From Coenobita brevimanus (taxonomy: Eukaryota > Arthropoda > Malacostraca > Decapoda > Coenobitidae): DNA of 64,000 bases. The stretch is taken from NCBI GenBank assembly GCA_032717465.1, contig CM064691.1, positions 2,482,815 to 2,546,814 of the forward strand, read 5' to 3'. Below, piece after piece: positions 1 to 9,850 of this stretch (position 1 is its first letter; each line of letters starts with the position of its first letter). The notes below the pieces were generated by a model that saw only the letters and a list, made by a program, of their open reading frames with translations, did no database searches and was not told where the DNA came from. Both the position numbers and the translations under genes were made by a program.

Positions 1-330
1 TTTCACAAGCGTTCTTAAGTTTCTCCAGTTAAATCTGAAGGATGTTTCGTATCTGTAGTTAATAAATGGAGTCATAACACTGGCTGTTAACCTTTCCACG
101 GCCATGGACGAAACTGGGAATTTTATTTACGCTTTATTCAGAAGTATCATTTAGCTGTGAGAAATTCTGGCTGAATACAGGGTAATCCAGATAGAATGTA
201 GTATTGTAACAGGAAGAATTTCCCTCAGCTGAACAAAATAATTCTGTAAGCTACCTTAATGTGTAGACACACGGTGAAAAGATAAAATTAATGTGTAAAG
301 AATATTAGTGTAACAAGCCGATAGACGACG
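1..330. other. no gene seen
   Basis: There is no supported coding region. A degenerate stretch around 85-190 resembles the dispersed decapod-type repeat described in the findings (a TTAACC start, then words like CAGCTGAATAAAAT). Confidence 0.5.
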
Positions 331-810
331 ATGGCCAGCTCTACGCGGGCCGTTGTTAGGCAACGAGTAGTTGCCTAACAAGCAGAACCCTGCGGACACA
401 ACTAGGTTATAGGCTGGTCATTGTTTCCAGGTTTTGTCGGAATCGGTTAATTCTGAAGAGTAGAAGTGGCTGCCACAATTAAACAAGACTGCTAGGGACG
501 CCTAGGCCAATCTTCGCAGGGTTGCCACCAGAAAACTAGAGGAGAGAGGAGAAAAATGAATGGGACACTTTCGATAGGGAATTACTTCAAAATTACGCCT
601 ACGAAGTCAGAGCTTCTTACGCCCGTTAGTAATGCTTCTACAGCTCAAAACGTGAAAAGTACGAGATAAGTGTTTTTTCTGCTGTTGCTAGGCAACTACT
701 CGTTGCCTAGCAACCAAAACCTTGCGGACACAACTAGGTCATAGGCTGATCATTGTGTCCAGGGTTGGTCGGAATTATTTAATTATGAATAGAAGTGCCT
801 GCCAGCTCTA
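325..810. repeat. dispersed repeat with X-box-like hairpins, copy A
   Basis: This interspersed repeat shares long stretches with 7740-8060: the words GGGTTGCCACC/T, AAAACTAGAGGAGAGAGG and CTTCTACAG plus AAAACGTGAAAAGTACGA occur in the same order in both. It contains two perfect inverted repeats, 353-381 (12-bp arms, 5-nt loop) and 684-714 (13-bp arms GTTGCTAGGCAAC / GTTGCCTAGCAAC, 5-nt loop). Each hairpin is followed by the same CACAACTAGGT..ATAGGCTG..CATTG..TCCAGG block, so copy A holds two subunits (about 350-475 and 684-805) separated by a middle section. No ORF is supported. It is probably a non-autonomous transposable element, but I see no clean termini or target duplication, so the class is unknown. 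Confidence 0.75.
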
Positions 811-1325
811 GTATACATATTCAAGCTTTCTTTTCTTTCTTTTTGGCCATTAAGGGCAACTGCTTAGCTGAGCCGACGAACACCACTTTGTCACTGAAGT
901 AGTGGTCTCACCCCCACCCCACACACAGTACTTCAAGCATGAGCATACTGTGGGTACAGAAGGCACCTGAAGTGTAGAATAAGAACTCCATGTGGGAACT
1001 TGTGTTGGGGTTGCTGTGCTTGTGAGTGTCATCGAGGGAACCAGGGGAACCCCGACGGGGGGAGTGGTGGGGAGAGTGGGGGGGGGGGCGAACGTGTGAG
1101 AACGTCTTATATAGGGTGTATGTCCGCACTCCGAGCCAGAGTGGATCAGAATCTGGATTCAGGAGTGGCAAACCCACACGTTACCAACGTGATCGCAGGA
1201 GACTCCACTTAATCCCAAGATGATGTATATAGCCTAATCGCCTCATATTTACCCATTGTAGGGCTTTTTTTTTTTTTTTTTTTTTTCATCCACTGTCTCT
1301 ATTCACTGACCAACTTAATTTCATG
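811..1325. other. no gene seen; poly-T tract
   Basis: No coding region is supported. There is a G-rich patch near 1055-1090 and a poly-T run at 1265-1286, possibly the tail of a minus-strand retroposon, but I cannot see a SINE head beside it. Confidence 0.5.
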
Positions 1326-1327
1326 AT

Positions 1328-1410
1328 ATCTATCTATCTATCTATTGCCGGATGACCTAATCCCGCAAGAGGTAGCCACAAACAAATCGCCTCCATGCCG
1401 CCACGATAAT
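1328..1410 (-). mobile_element. LINE 3'-end fragment with TAGA tail
   Basis: A short minus-strand piece of a non-LTR element. Read on the minus strand, the segment ending in GGAGGCGATTTGTTTGTGG is followed by GGGATTA and then by a (TAGA)n tail (plus-strand TCTA units at about 1329-1345). The same end recurs at 22413-22733, 39098-39345, 46806-47062 and 57758-57975. Only about 80 bp of element is kept, which fits severe 5' truncation. Confidence 0.7.
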
Positions 1411-2104
1411 ACATCCAGTTATAATCAATCTTACTTTCCTCATTTTCCTACTTATCTTATAGTTAGCGGTAAAACTAATTTTTCACCTTCATTTAGATGA
1501 CATTCTTTTGTGGTTTATTCTTACCATCCCCAGATGGTTTTATTTAAATTAGGGATATTATATTGCAGCAATGAGCTTACAAGCAAAGTTTAAATTCCTC
1601 CGCATCGAAATGTCTGTCCAGAGCGAATGCAGTTGTCTGGTGCTAGTATGAACAAATAGAAAAATGCGTCCTTTGGGCTTGACCCCACGATTCTGGCAAC
1701 GTATTTTCTAGTCTGTTATTCTTGCTATAGCTAACGGATTAATGTTCAAGCAGGCGATTGGAGCGATAACGTGATACTACAGCTGAAATTTGATGCATAA
1801 AATTCATGCTCCACATGGCTTGTAAAATTTCCCTGCTTAAAGAGCATCAGACCTGTTTTATTCCCACTTGTTGAACCAGTCGTGGCATGACGTACCCTTT
1901 TTGAAACTCAAGAAAGTTGCCTTCCTCTGGCACCAGAGTTCTCTCCAGGAAAGCCAAATACAGCAGAAAAACGCTCAAAACATTTCCATTAGGGAAGAAC
2001 AGAACACCATTTTCATCTCACTGGTTACGCCAGTCACAGCATCTCATTTCTTTTGGAAATTGCGATTATAATATTGTCTTCCATAGGTTACCAGTCAGTC
2101 AGTC
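1411..2104. other. no gene seen
   Basis: The sequence is unremarkable and AT-rich, with no supported coding region, RNA gene or recognisable repeat. Confidence 0.5.
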
Positions 2105-2145
2105 AGACAAACACGCAGACAGATACGCAGACAGACAGACAGACA

Positions 2146-2200
<55 letters not shown>
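2105..2200. repeat. (GACA)n then (CA)n microsatellite
   Basis: Degenerate GACA units (to about 2146) pass into a pure CA tract at 2147-2200. It abuts the first readable bases of the CR1-like LINE. Confidence 0.95.
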
Positions 2201-2203
<3 letters not shown>

Positions 2204-2978
2204 CAGTGGAATTGAATACCCTTAGGAAGAAAGTGAGTGAAATGGGAAGTACAGTAGTTAATCACGAGAGTGTTATGGAAGAGTTAAAAAATGACACAGA
2301 GACAATTAGACAAGCAAGCAGTCTTATGGACCAGAGCAGTGATATTGAGGAGAAGATAACACAGGTGAATGAAGCTGTGCAAAGCTACAAAAATGATGTA
2401 GAAACCACGTATGCCGAAATGGTGAAAGTAAAGAAAGACTTAGAAACAAGGGTGGAGGAAAAAAACATTAAAAAGGAAGTGAAAAGAATAATCCAAAACA
2501 ATCCAAAGTTAGTCAGAGATTCAGTAGAAATAAATAAATCAATAGTAATCACTGGTATAGAAGAGGAAGAAATTAAAAACAAAATTACTAGAGACAAAAA
2601 GGAGATGGCAAATGTAATGAGCTTACTGAAAGAAGTATCAGAGGAAATCTGTAGTAAAGACATAGAGGAACACAAAAGGTTAGGGAAATACGAGAAAAGC
2701 AAGACAAGACCTCTAAAGGTGACTTTCCAGAGTGTAAACACTGTGGAAGAGATACTAAAAATGCAAAGAATCTTATGGAAAAAGAGGAGTTCAAAAATGT
2801 ATGGATAAAAAGATGCCTAACACAAGAGGAACTGGAATTACTGAAAGAGAAAAGGGAGGAAGCAAAAACAAAAAATGAGGGAAGATCAGAAGAGGACAAA
2901 AAGAAATTTTTTTACAAAGTAATAGGGTTGCAGGTACGAAAGTGGTACACAAACAGGATGGAAGAAAAAGGAGGAAGT
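2201..2978 (+). pseudogene. LINE ORF1-like protein, frameshifted
   Basis: The reading frame begins inside or just after the CA tract, so the true N terminus is not visible. The first ~100 residues are rich in Glu/Lys/Val heptad-like spacing and look like a coiled coil. They are followed by an RRM-like segment containing SIVITGIEEEE and, later, HRLGKYEKSKTRPLKVTF, a pattern known from LINE ORF1 RNA-binding proteins. Around 2755-2780 the frame shifts and the remaining ~65 residues (ending ..VRKWYTNR, about 2960) continue in another frame. ORF1 proteins of this kind bind element RNA and act as nucleic acid chaperones. No zinc knuckle is visible. Confidence 0.75.
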
Positions 2979-3013
2979 TAGTAGAACCATGTCATGACAA
3001 GTATATAAACAAG

Positions 3014-5861
3014 ATGATAAAATTGATGTACTCAAATGTGGATGGAATGGTATCTAAATTACTAGAGATGAATGATTATGTCAGAGAAAATGAACCACAA
3101 ATAATATGCCTAACTGAGACAAAATTAACACCAAGGATATCCAATGACATACTAAACTTAGAGGAATACAATATATGGAGAAGAGACAGAAACTTAAAAA
3201 AGGAGGAGGAATTATAACATTAACTAAGAAAAATCTAAAAGTCAAGGAAATAAAACTAGATATACCATCACAAGTAGGGAACTGATTGCAGTAGAGATCG
3301 ACACATCTGAAGGTAAAGTAATTGTAGCCAATTTGTATATGCCACCCAGATCAAACACATGGGAAAGAGACAAATATGAGGACCTGGCAGAGAGTACAAT
3401 TCAGAGTATAAGATCCTTGCTACATAAAATGGAAGAGAAATCGGAAAGAATTATACTAACTGGGGATTTCAATACAAATATAAATTGGAATACTCTAGAT
3501 ATAAATAGCCAAGAAAGCAGTTGGGACCAAAAGCTCCTGGATCTCGTACAAGAGTTTTTCTTAACGCAACATGTGAGGGAAACCACTAGAAAAAGAGGAC
3601 TTGATGTACCTTCAGTGCTAGATCTAATATTTACTAGGCAAGAAAATGACATTGACAGTTTAATATATCACCCTCCACTCGGCAAAAGCGATCATGCAGT
3701 ACTAAATTATAACTTCAGGATAGCATATGACATAGTAAACAGCAATGACAGTTACAAAAAGAGACTAAACTATAAAGGAAATTATCAAGACCTAAAGAAG
3801 TATTTCTTAGAAGTTGACTGGGAAAATGAGCTGAGAGGACAAGATTTAAATGCTGTATATAAAAAATTTTGTGAATTTTATGAACTAGGAGTCCAGAAGT
3901 ACATCCCACAGCACAAAGAAGCAGATAAGAAAATACAGAAATGGTTCAATACAGAATGTAAAAAATCAAAAGAAAGAAGAGATTTGTTGTGGAATAGATA
4001 CAGAAGACACAATAGTGAAAGGGCGTATAATAATTACAAACAGGCAAGAAACGACTATACAAGAATAAGGAGGGAAGCCCAAAAACAGTTTGAGGAGGAT
4101 ATAATAAATAAAAGTAGTGATCAACCAAAACTGTTTTATAGCTATATCAGAAGCAAAACCAAAGTAAAAGATATAATACAATCCATCACGGACGAGGGAA
4201 TCACTTATACACAAGAGAAAGATATTTGTGAAGCACTAAATAAGAATTTCCAATTAGTTTTTACAGAAGAAAAAAAATTTTGAGAGGGAATATGTGGAAC
4301 ACGCATGTCCACACATACTACCAGATATACAAATAGCAGAAAAAGTAATACAGGAGGAGTTAAGTAGATTAGACAGAGGAAAAGCAAGTGGTCCTGATGA
4401 AATATCATGTTGGGTGTTACGAGAATGTGCAAAGGAGTTAAGTAAACCATTATTTTTAATTTTCAAGAAATCCTTGAGTCAAGGGAAACTACCTGATATT
4501 TGGAAAAAAGCAAATATAGTCCCCTTATTCAAGAAAGGAAATAGACAAAATCCTCTCAACTACCGACCAGTATCACTGACCAGTGTTGTAAGCAAGGTAT
4601 TAGAAAAACTTATAAGAAAAGCTTGGGTAAATCATCTAGAAGAACACAGTATGATAACAGAAAGACAGTTTGGCTTCAGAAAAGGAAAATCATGTGTTAC
4701 TAATCTGTTGAGCTATTATGACAGAGTAACAAACACAATACAGGAAGGGAAGGATGGGTGGACAGTATCTATTTAGATTTCAAGAAAGCTTTTGACACAG
4801 TACCACACCAAAGACTTTTATGGAAGCTGTACCATCAAGGAGGAATTCGAGGCAAACTGTTTTGTTGGATGCAAGACTTTCTCATAAAAAGAGAAATGAG
4901 GACAGTACTAAGAGGAAACTACTCATCATGGAAAGAAGTGACTAGTGGAGTACCACAGGGTTCGGTGCTGGCACCAATCATGTTTCTAGTGTACATAAAT
5001 GATATAAACAGTAACACTGGAAATGACAGCTATCTGAATATGTTTGCAGATGATGCAAAAATACAAAGGAGAATTACTAGCACAGACTCTTGTAGGGAGC
5101 TACAAGAAGAATTAAATAAACTTCATGAATGGAGTAGTACATGGCAAATGGAATTCAATGTGGACAAGTGTCATGTAATCAAGTTTGGTAAAAGTGGAAA
5201 AAGACCTGATTGGGATTATAAGTTAGGAAATAAAACCCTATACACATCAGAAAGAGAGAAAGACCTAGGTGTGATTATCAATAACAGACTATCTCCGGCT
5301 GACCACATCAGCGAGAAGGTACGGAACATGTATACACTGCTTGCAAATATGAGAATAGCATTCACATACATAAATGAAGACATGCTAAGAAGGATAATAA
5401 CATCATTCATTAGACCAACCATGGAATATGCATCAATAGTCTGGAGTCCTCATCTCAAAAAGCATATAGACAAGATTGAAAAAGTTCAAAGGGCTGCTAC
5501 AAGATGGATACCAAGCTTAAGGGACCTAAGCTACGAAGAAAGACTAAATAAACTGAATCTACCAACACTACAGGAGAGAAGGAAAAGAGGTGACATGATA
5601 ATGCTATATAAGTGCATATCAGGAAAGGAGAAAATAGACATAAATGATTACTTAACATATGGAGAAGCATCAGCAAGAGGACACTACAAAAAACTGCATA
5701 AGAAGAGAGGTGATAAAGACGTAAGGAAATTCAGTTTCCCAAACAGAGCAATTGATCAATGGAATGCACAACCGAATGAAATAGTGTGTGCCAAAACAAT
5801 TCACAAATTTAAGGATATGTACGATAAATATGGTCTAAGACACGGGACAATACGAGCTTGA
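3014..5861 (+). pseudogene. LINE ORF2: endonuclease plus reverse transcriptase, broken
   Basis: The start is placed at 3014, where the protein begins MIKLMYSNVDGM. The endonuclease part shows CLTETKLT, then GDFNTNINW (near 3464) and KSDHAVLNY (near 3685), the catalytic motifs of APE-type endonucleases. The reverse transcriptase shows YRPVSLT, YLDFKKAFDTV, GVPQGSVLAP and MFADDAK. The C terminus has the RATRWIPSLRDLSYEERL and FSFPNRAIDQWN motifs of CR1/L2-like elements. Frames break near 3205, 3275, 4282 and 4757, so no single protein can be made. The product would nick target DNA and reverse-transcribe its own RNA. Identity between segments is clear despite the breaks. Confidence 0.9.
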
Positions 5862-5906
5862 CTCATTCCTGTAAAGATACAATTAGGTAAAAACAATTAG
5901 GTAAGA

Positions 5907-5907
<1 letters not shown>

Positions 5908-5938
<31 letters not shown>
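5908..5938. repeat. (CA)n microsatellite at LINE 3' end
   Basis: A CA tract begins about four bases after the last terminal repeat of the LINE, mirroring the CA tract at its 5' side. Confidence 0.95.
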
Positions 5939-5939
<1 letters not shown>

Positions 5940-6652
5940 ACTCAATGTACAACACCCGCTCTTCTGCGAGCGCGAGTGTATAATGTTGGAGAATTATCAG
6001 CATACGATATAGACTGGCTACCTATCTTTTCACTCGTTATTAGTCTCCACCTACTACATAAGTGGAGACTATTATTATCGCTGGTTTTGGTATTATTATT
6101 CCGGCCAGTCTCGCGACGATTCCAGGAGAACCAGAGACTGTTCAAGGAATCTGAAGGGCCCAGGTTATGTGTCCTGGCATAGGCCATTGCTGTTAGAAAA
6201 AAGAAAATCAAATAGTTTACGCGCAGAGGAAGGGCATTTCAAACGAATTATATCAGTATTATGAACGAACGAGATAAGTGGATCGGGTCTATGGGAGATT
6301 TCAATGCGACATTTGATATGAATCCCGTCAACAGCCTCTCTCGCCCACAGAAGACAATGGTGATAAACTTGGACCAATTTCCATTAAATTACTACAGAAT
6401 GTACCCTACTATGACCTATGAACACTACCGAGGTGTCCTGTTCATGTCTTAGTGACCGTTAGTCTTGGACCTCCATCCGGAACAGTACTGTAGGTGGAGT
6501 TCACAGAGTTCTAGTTAGACTGAAATTCTTGGCTCGACCTGCAAGAAGTTAAGAAAAATTAAAACGCATTGTACTGCAGTTTGTATCCGGCCTGAGGTAA
6601 AATGGCACCTGCTTGCTGATGTTATGGTGCCTTTCACAGCGTGGTGGTGGTA

Positions 6653-6653
<1 letters not shown>
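5939..6653. other. no gene seen; small perfect inverted repeat
   Basis: No supported gene. A perfect 10-bp inverted repeat, TAGTCTCCAC / GTGGAGACTA, lies at 6041-6050 and 6062-6071. No element could be built around it. Confidence 0.5.
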
Positions 6654-6685
<32 letters not shown>

Positions 6686-6700
6686 AGCAGCAGCAGCAGG
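6654..6700. repeat. (GA)n followed by (CAG)n
   Basis: Fifteen or so GA units run directly into five CAG units. Confidence 0.95.
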
Positions 6701-7076
6701 TGACCTAGTTGTGTGGCGTGGCGGGGGCGGTCCTGATGCCCATCCACCTGCCTACCTTTCCCACCCACACCTTAACCAGACATTCCTCACCCCGTTCACA
6801 TACCACCTGCCGATTTCGCCCAACCCTACCTCCCCTTACTCTCCCAGCCGTCCATCTTCCCCACCCATATCATCCCTTACCCACTCACCTGCCCACGCAC
6901 CCACCTTTTCCATCCATAGCCATCCACCCAACTCTGCATTACTTCGTTCTTCCACCTTTGCCCACCCGCCCTCCAAGACCGTCTCCACCCACACACTCGT
7001 TACAGTAATTCCATTTGCCTCACCTGAAAGAAAGAGAAAGAGAGAAAGAGAAAGAGAGAAAGAGAAAGAGACAAGC
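6701..7076. repeat. C-rich degenerate tract ending in GAAAGA repeats
   Basis: The tract is C-rich with repeated CCCACC/CATCC words, and its complement resembles the G-rich repeat at 8.7-9.1 kb. It ends in a purine run of AGAAAG units (7030-7072). Open frames here are low-complexity Pro/Thr/His strings and are not credible genes. Confidence 0.6.
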
Positions 7077-7279
7077 GGGTAGGCAACGATGGCCAGCTCT
7101 AAGCGGACCAAGCTTTGTCAGTGACCAGAAGTGAGTTTCAACAGTCATTTCTATATGGAGGTACTAAAGTGCAACATTCCACCCAAGAATCATGGTCCTG
7201 GCTTAATACGCTTCGGAGCCTTAGCATTTCACGCGAGTAAGGTCGTAATTTTAACTCTCTTCATATTTTCTATTCTTCA

Positions 7280-7299
7280 TGACCTTTGACCCCTGACCT
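7280..7299 (+). other. three TGACCY half-sites in DR1 spacing (unit 1)
   Basis: TGACCT at 7280, TGACCC at 7287 and TGACCT at 7294 are each separated by one base. This is the reverse complement of direct repeats of AGGTCA with one-base spacing, the pattern bound by HNF4/RXR-type nuclear receptors. It sits inside a repeat and there is no adjacent gene, so binding is only a possibility. Confidence 0.5.
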
Positions 7300-7623
7300 G
7301 GAGGATATGTCATGTTGGTACGAAGCACACTTGTAGCACTCATTGACGTCTGTAAGCACGCAAAGGTTCATTTGATTCCATCCACCTACTGTGGAGCTAG
7401 GGAACTTGAAATTCTTGGAATGGCCCACCAGAGGTACAACTTCTAAGTGGCGCTGCCAGCGAATGCAGGTGAGTTTTGGCACTGAATGTCATTCTTTTAC
7501 GGAGGTACTCTAGTGCAACATTCCACCCAAGAATCATGGCCCTGGCTTAATAATCTTCGGAGCCTTAGCATTCCACGTGAGCAAAGTCATGATTTTAGCC
7601 ATTTTCACCGTTTTTGCATTTGA

Positions 7624-7643
7624 TGACCTCTGACCCCTGACAA
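7624..7643 (+). other. DR1-like half-site array (unit 2)
   Basis: TGACCT, TGACCC and TGACAA are spaced by single bases, the same arrangement as at 7280 in the other tandem unit. The first two half-sites are intact and the third is degraded. Confidence 0.45.
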
Positions 7644-8102
7644 GAGAAGGTAGTAGTACTCGTCCATGTCTATAAGAATGCAAAATTTCATTCAGCCGCT
7701 GGGGAACTAGGAAAGCATTTTTGAAAACCGATACTGGTTGCTAGGGTCACTGAGGCCAGTCTTGGCAGGGTTGCCACTCGAAAACTAGAGGAGAGAGGGG
7801 AAAGATGGATGGCACACTTCCGATAGGGAATGTCCTCAAGATTACGCCTAGAGAGGTCAGAGCTTCTTACGTCAATTAGTGATACTTCTACAGTTCAAAA
7901 CGTGAAAAGTACGAAAAAATTTTTTCGGCCGTTGCTAGGCAACAAGTAGTTGCCTAGCAACTAAAACTTTACTGACATAACCAGGTCATAGGCTAGTCAT
8001 TGTGTCTAGGTTAGGTCGGGATCAGTTAATTCTGAAGGGTAGGAGTGCCTGCCACAACTGAATGAGAAAGAAAGAAAATGCGACTAACAATACGTGCAGC
8101 AC

Positions 8103-8108
8103 GGAGCT

Positions 8109-8166
<58 letters not shown>
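8103..8166. repeat. (GA)n microsatellite
   Basis: A nearly pure GA tract of about 27 units (8113-8166). Confidence 0.95.
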
Positions 8167-8170
<4 letters not shown>

Positions 8171-8611
8171 CCTTGCCATCTGACCTGCTCCACTATATAA
8201 TTATCATGTTCGCCTTGCACTCTGGGGAAATGATTTGGTCCACTAATGTAGGGCACTTCAAGCATATACAAGTGTTTAGATGATTAATGACCATTTCAAA
8301 GGAGGAGAGTATTTTGTCTCTTTGTACATCAGGATCTTTGTAAATAATATATACTCTTACCAGCAGATTCATAAGTAACAATATAAAGTTTGATCAGCCT
8401 AAATGTCGTAAGATATGTTGGATAAAAGCAATACATTGATATTTTTGTTATCGGGAAGAAAAAGACTAATTGCCGAATAGGATTTTTACGTCTGTTTGCT
8501 GTGTATGTTTTACGTGAATATATGTAATTCAGATAATGGGTATGTTTAGTAGGTATACCATAATTCAGTCCTATAGGTGCATTTTTTTTGGGGGGGATGG
8601 ACCGATTGAGG

Positions 8612-8612
<1 letters not shown>
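8167..8612. other. no gene seen
   Basis: AT-rich sequence with no supported coding region or RNA gene. Confidence 0.5.

Positions 8613-8665
<53 letters not shown>
8613..8665. repeat. (TG)n microsatellite
   Basis: A pure TG tract of about 26 units. Confidence 0.95.
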
Positions 8666-8668
<3 letters not shown>

Positions 8669-8671
8669 AAC

Positions 8672-9115
8672 AAATGGGTGGGATGGGCTGCGCTGGTGGT
8701 GAGTGGCAGGCTACCTGGGGGAAGTACACCCTGTGAATATGGGCGTTATAGGTCCACTAAGAGTCAAGGCAGTCATTGTTTTGATATTCAACATATGGGG
8801 GCAGAGACGGATAGGGTAGGTGGAGAGGACTGGGCAGGATGGGCTGAAATGGTGGTGGGTATGGGGGCAGGGCGGGCTGAGTATACCCTGTGAAGATGGG
8901 CGCTGTATGTGGGGCGGTGGTTGCGTTGGAATGGTTTAAGGTCCAGAGGTTCGATTTGGGTCGGGGATGGGGGTAGGGAGTAGAAAAAAGATGGGATGGG
9001 TGGAGACGAATAGGCGGGACGCACTGTAATGGTGGAGGGTGATTGGGCAAGGTGAGGAGGAGTAATAAACTGTAAAGAGAGGGCGTTGTAGGTTTGTTGG
9101 TATGGGCAGAGCCAC
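8672..9115. repeat. G-rich tandem/dispersed repeat, ~150 bp units
   Basis: At least three related units (about 8674-8760, 8818-8930 and 8990-9110) share GGGTGGGATGGGC, TGGTGGTG and then ACCCTGTGAA.ATGGGCG. Related copies lie at 24225-24560, in both flanks of the MITE at 59.5/60.2 kb, and on the minus strand near 52480-52810. Open frames on the minus strand are Pro/Ser-rich by composition only. It is probably an old satellite-like or transposon-derived family. Confidence 0.65.
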
Positions 9116-9130
9116 TGAGAAATGGCATTG

Positions 9131-9774
9131 GGCCAAATTATAAAGTGAGTTATGATTAACTTTGAATGAGAAAGGTTATCGGCATTAGAAATAGAAGAAT
9201 CGTCTGAACAAATAATAGCAGAACGCCTGTCGTTATATACCACGTAATGTTATTTAAGGAAGGCATTGTGCACTGAGTTGTCTAATGCAACAGTCATTTT
9301 CTTCTAAAGCAACATATCATAGTATTACCCAACCATCGTAAATATTACATTACTCTGCCATCCACACTGTGAAACTCCTAGCATCAACAGCAGCCTATAT
9401 TTAGCTCTCTCTATACTACTATCGCGACGACCCATTTGCTGTTACTTGGTGGAATTGTGTCACTCCCTCAACTTAAAATATTTAGTTCTGGTTGCATGAA
9501 ATTTGATAAGCCTTAGTTTCGTGGTAGGAATGAGTCTCCTTGGTTTATAGTCAAATCAACCCTCCAGTCTCACTTGACCATTGACAGGGTTGAAAGGAAG
9601 TAGGGATCTTTATAAGGTTAGAACAAACGCTCTATGCTTTAACCTTTTTACTACGTGTGTGTGGGTCCCCAAGAGGCCTGGCAATATTGATCTGCTACCC
9701 CGTCTTCCCCGCCGCCTCCCCTCTCATCAGGCCTGAGTATGGGCAGACGATGGCTTATTTTAAAACTTTCTCCG
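9131..9774. other. no gene seen
   Basis: No coding region or named repeat is supported. Confidence 0.45.
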
Positions 9775-9850
9775 ACACCACCACTACCACCATCACCACG
9801 ACCAACAACCACCACCACCACCACCACCACCACCACCACCACCACTACTA
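9775..9850. repeat. (CCA)n trinucleotide repeat
   Basis: Degenerate then pure CCA units (pure about 9805-9845). Downstream to about 10035 the sequence is rich in AAC/AAT words (AACAACAACAA). Confidence 0.9.

Larger units (their letters stand above)
2201..5904 (+). mobile_element. CR1/L2-like non-LTR retrotransposon, frameshifted
   Basis: An almost full-length LINE on the + strand. In order it shows an ORF1 with coiled coil and RRM-like segment (2201-2975), an apurinic-type endonuclease (from about 3014), a reverse transcriptase with FADD at about 5044-5055, and a C-terminal region typical of CR1/L2 elements. The 3' end carries a 12-bp terminal word, ACAATTAGGTAA, twice in tandem (5879-5904), comparable to the short 3' direct repeats of CR1 elements. 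CA microsatellites abut both sides (2147-2200 and about 5909-5938). At least four frameshifts make it inactive. The clade call rests on protein motifs read by eye and is less certain than the LINE call itself. Confidence 0.88.
7080..8060. repeat. dispersed repeat with X-box-like hairpin, copy B
   Basis: It begins with GATGGCCAGCTCTA.GCGG as copy A does (near 330) and ends with the same block (7740-8060). The hairpin at 7931-7961 has perfect 13-bp arms and loop AAGTA. Between these shared ends lies a ~600 bp section not seen in copy A, made of a tandem duplication with a period of about 344 bp (starts at 7157 and 7501: GGAGGTACT..AGTGCAACATTCC). Each duplicate carries the nuclear-receptor-like half-site array listed separately. 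Confidence 0.75.
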
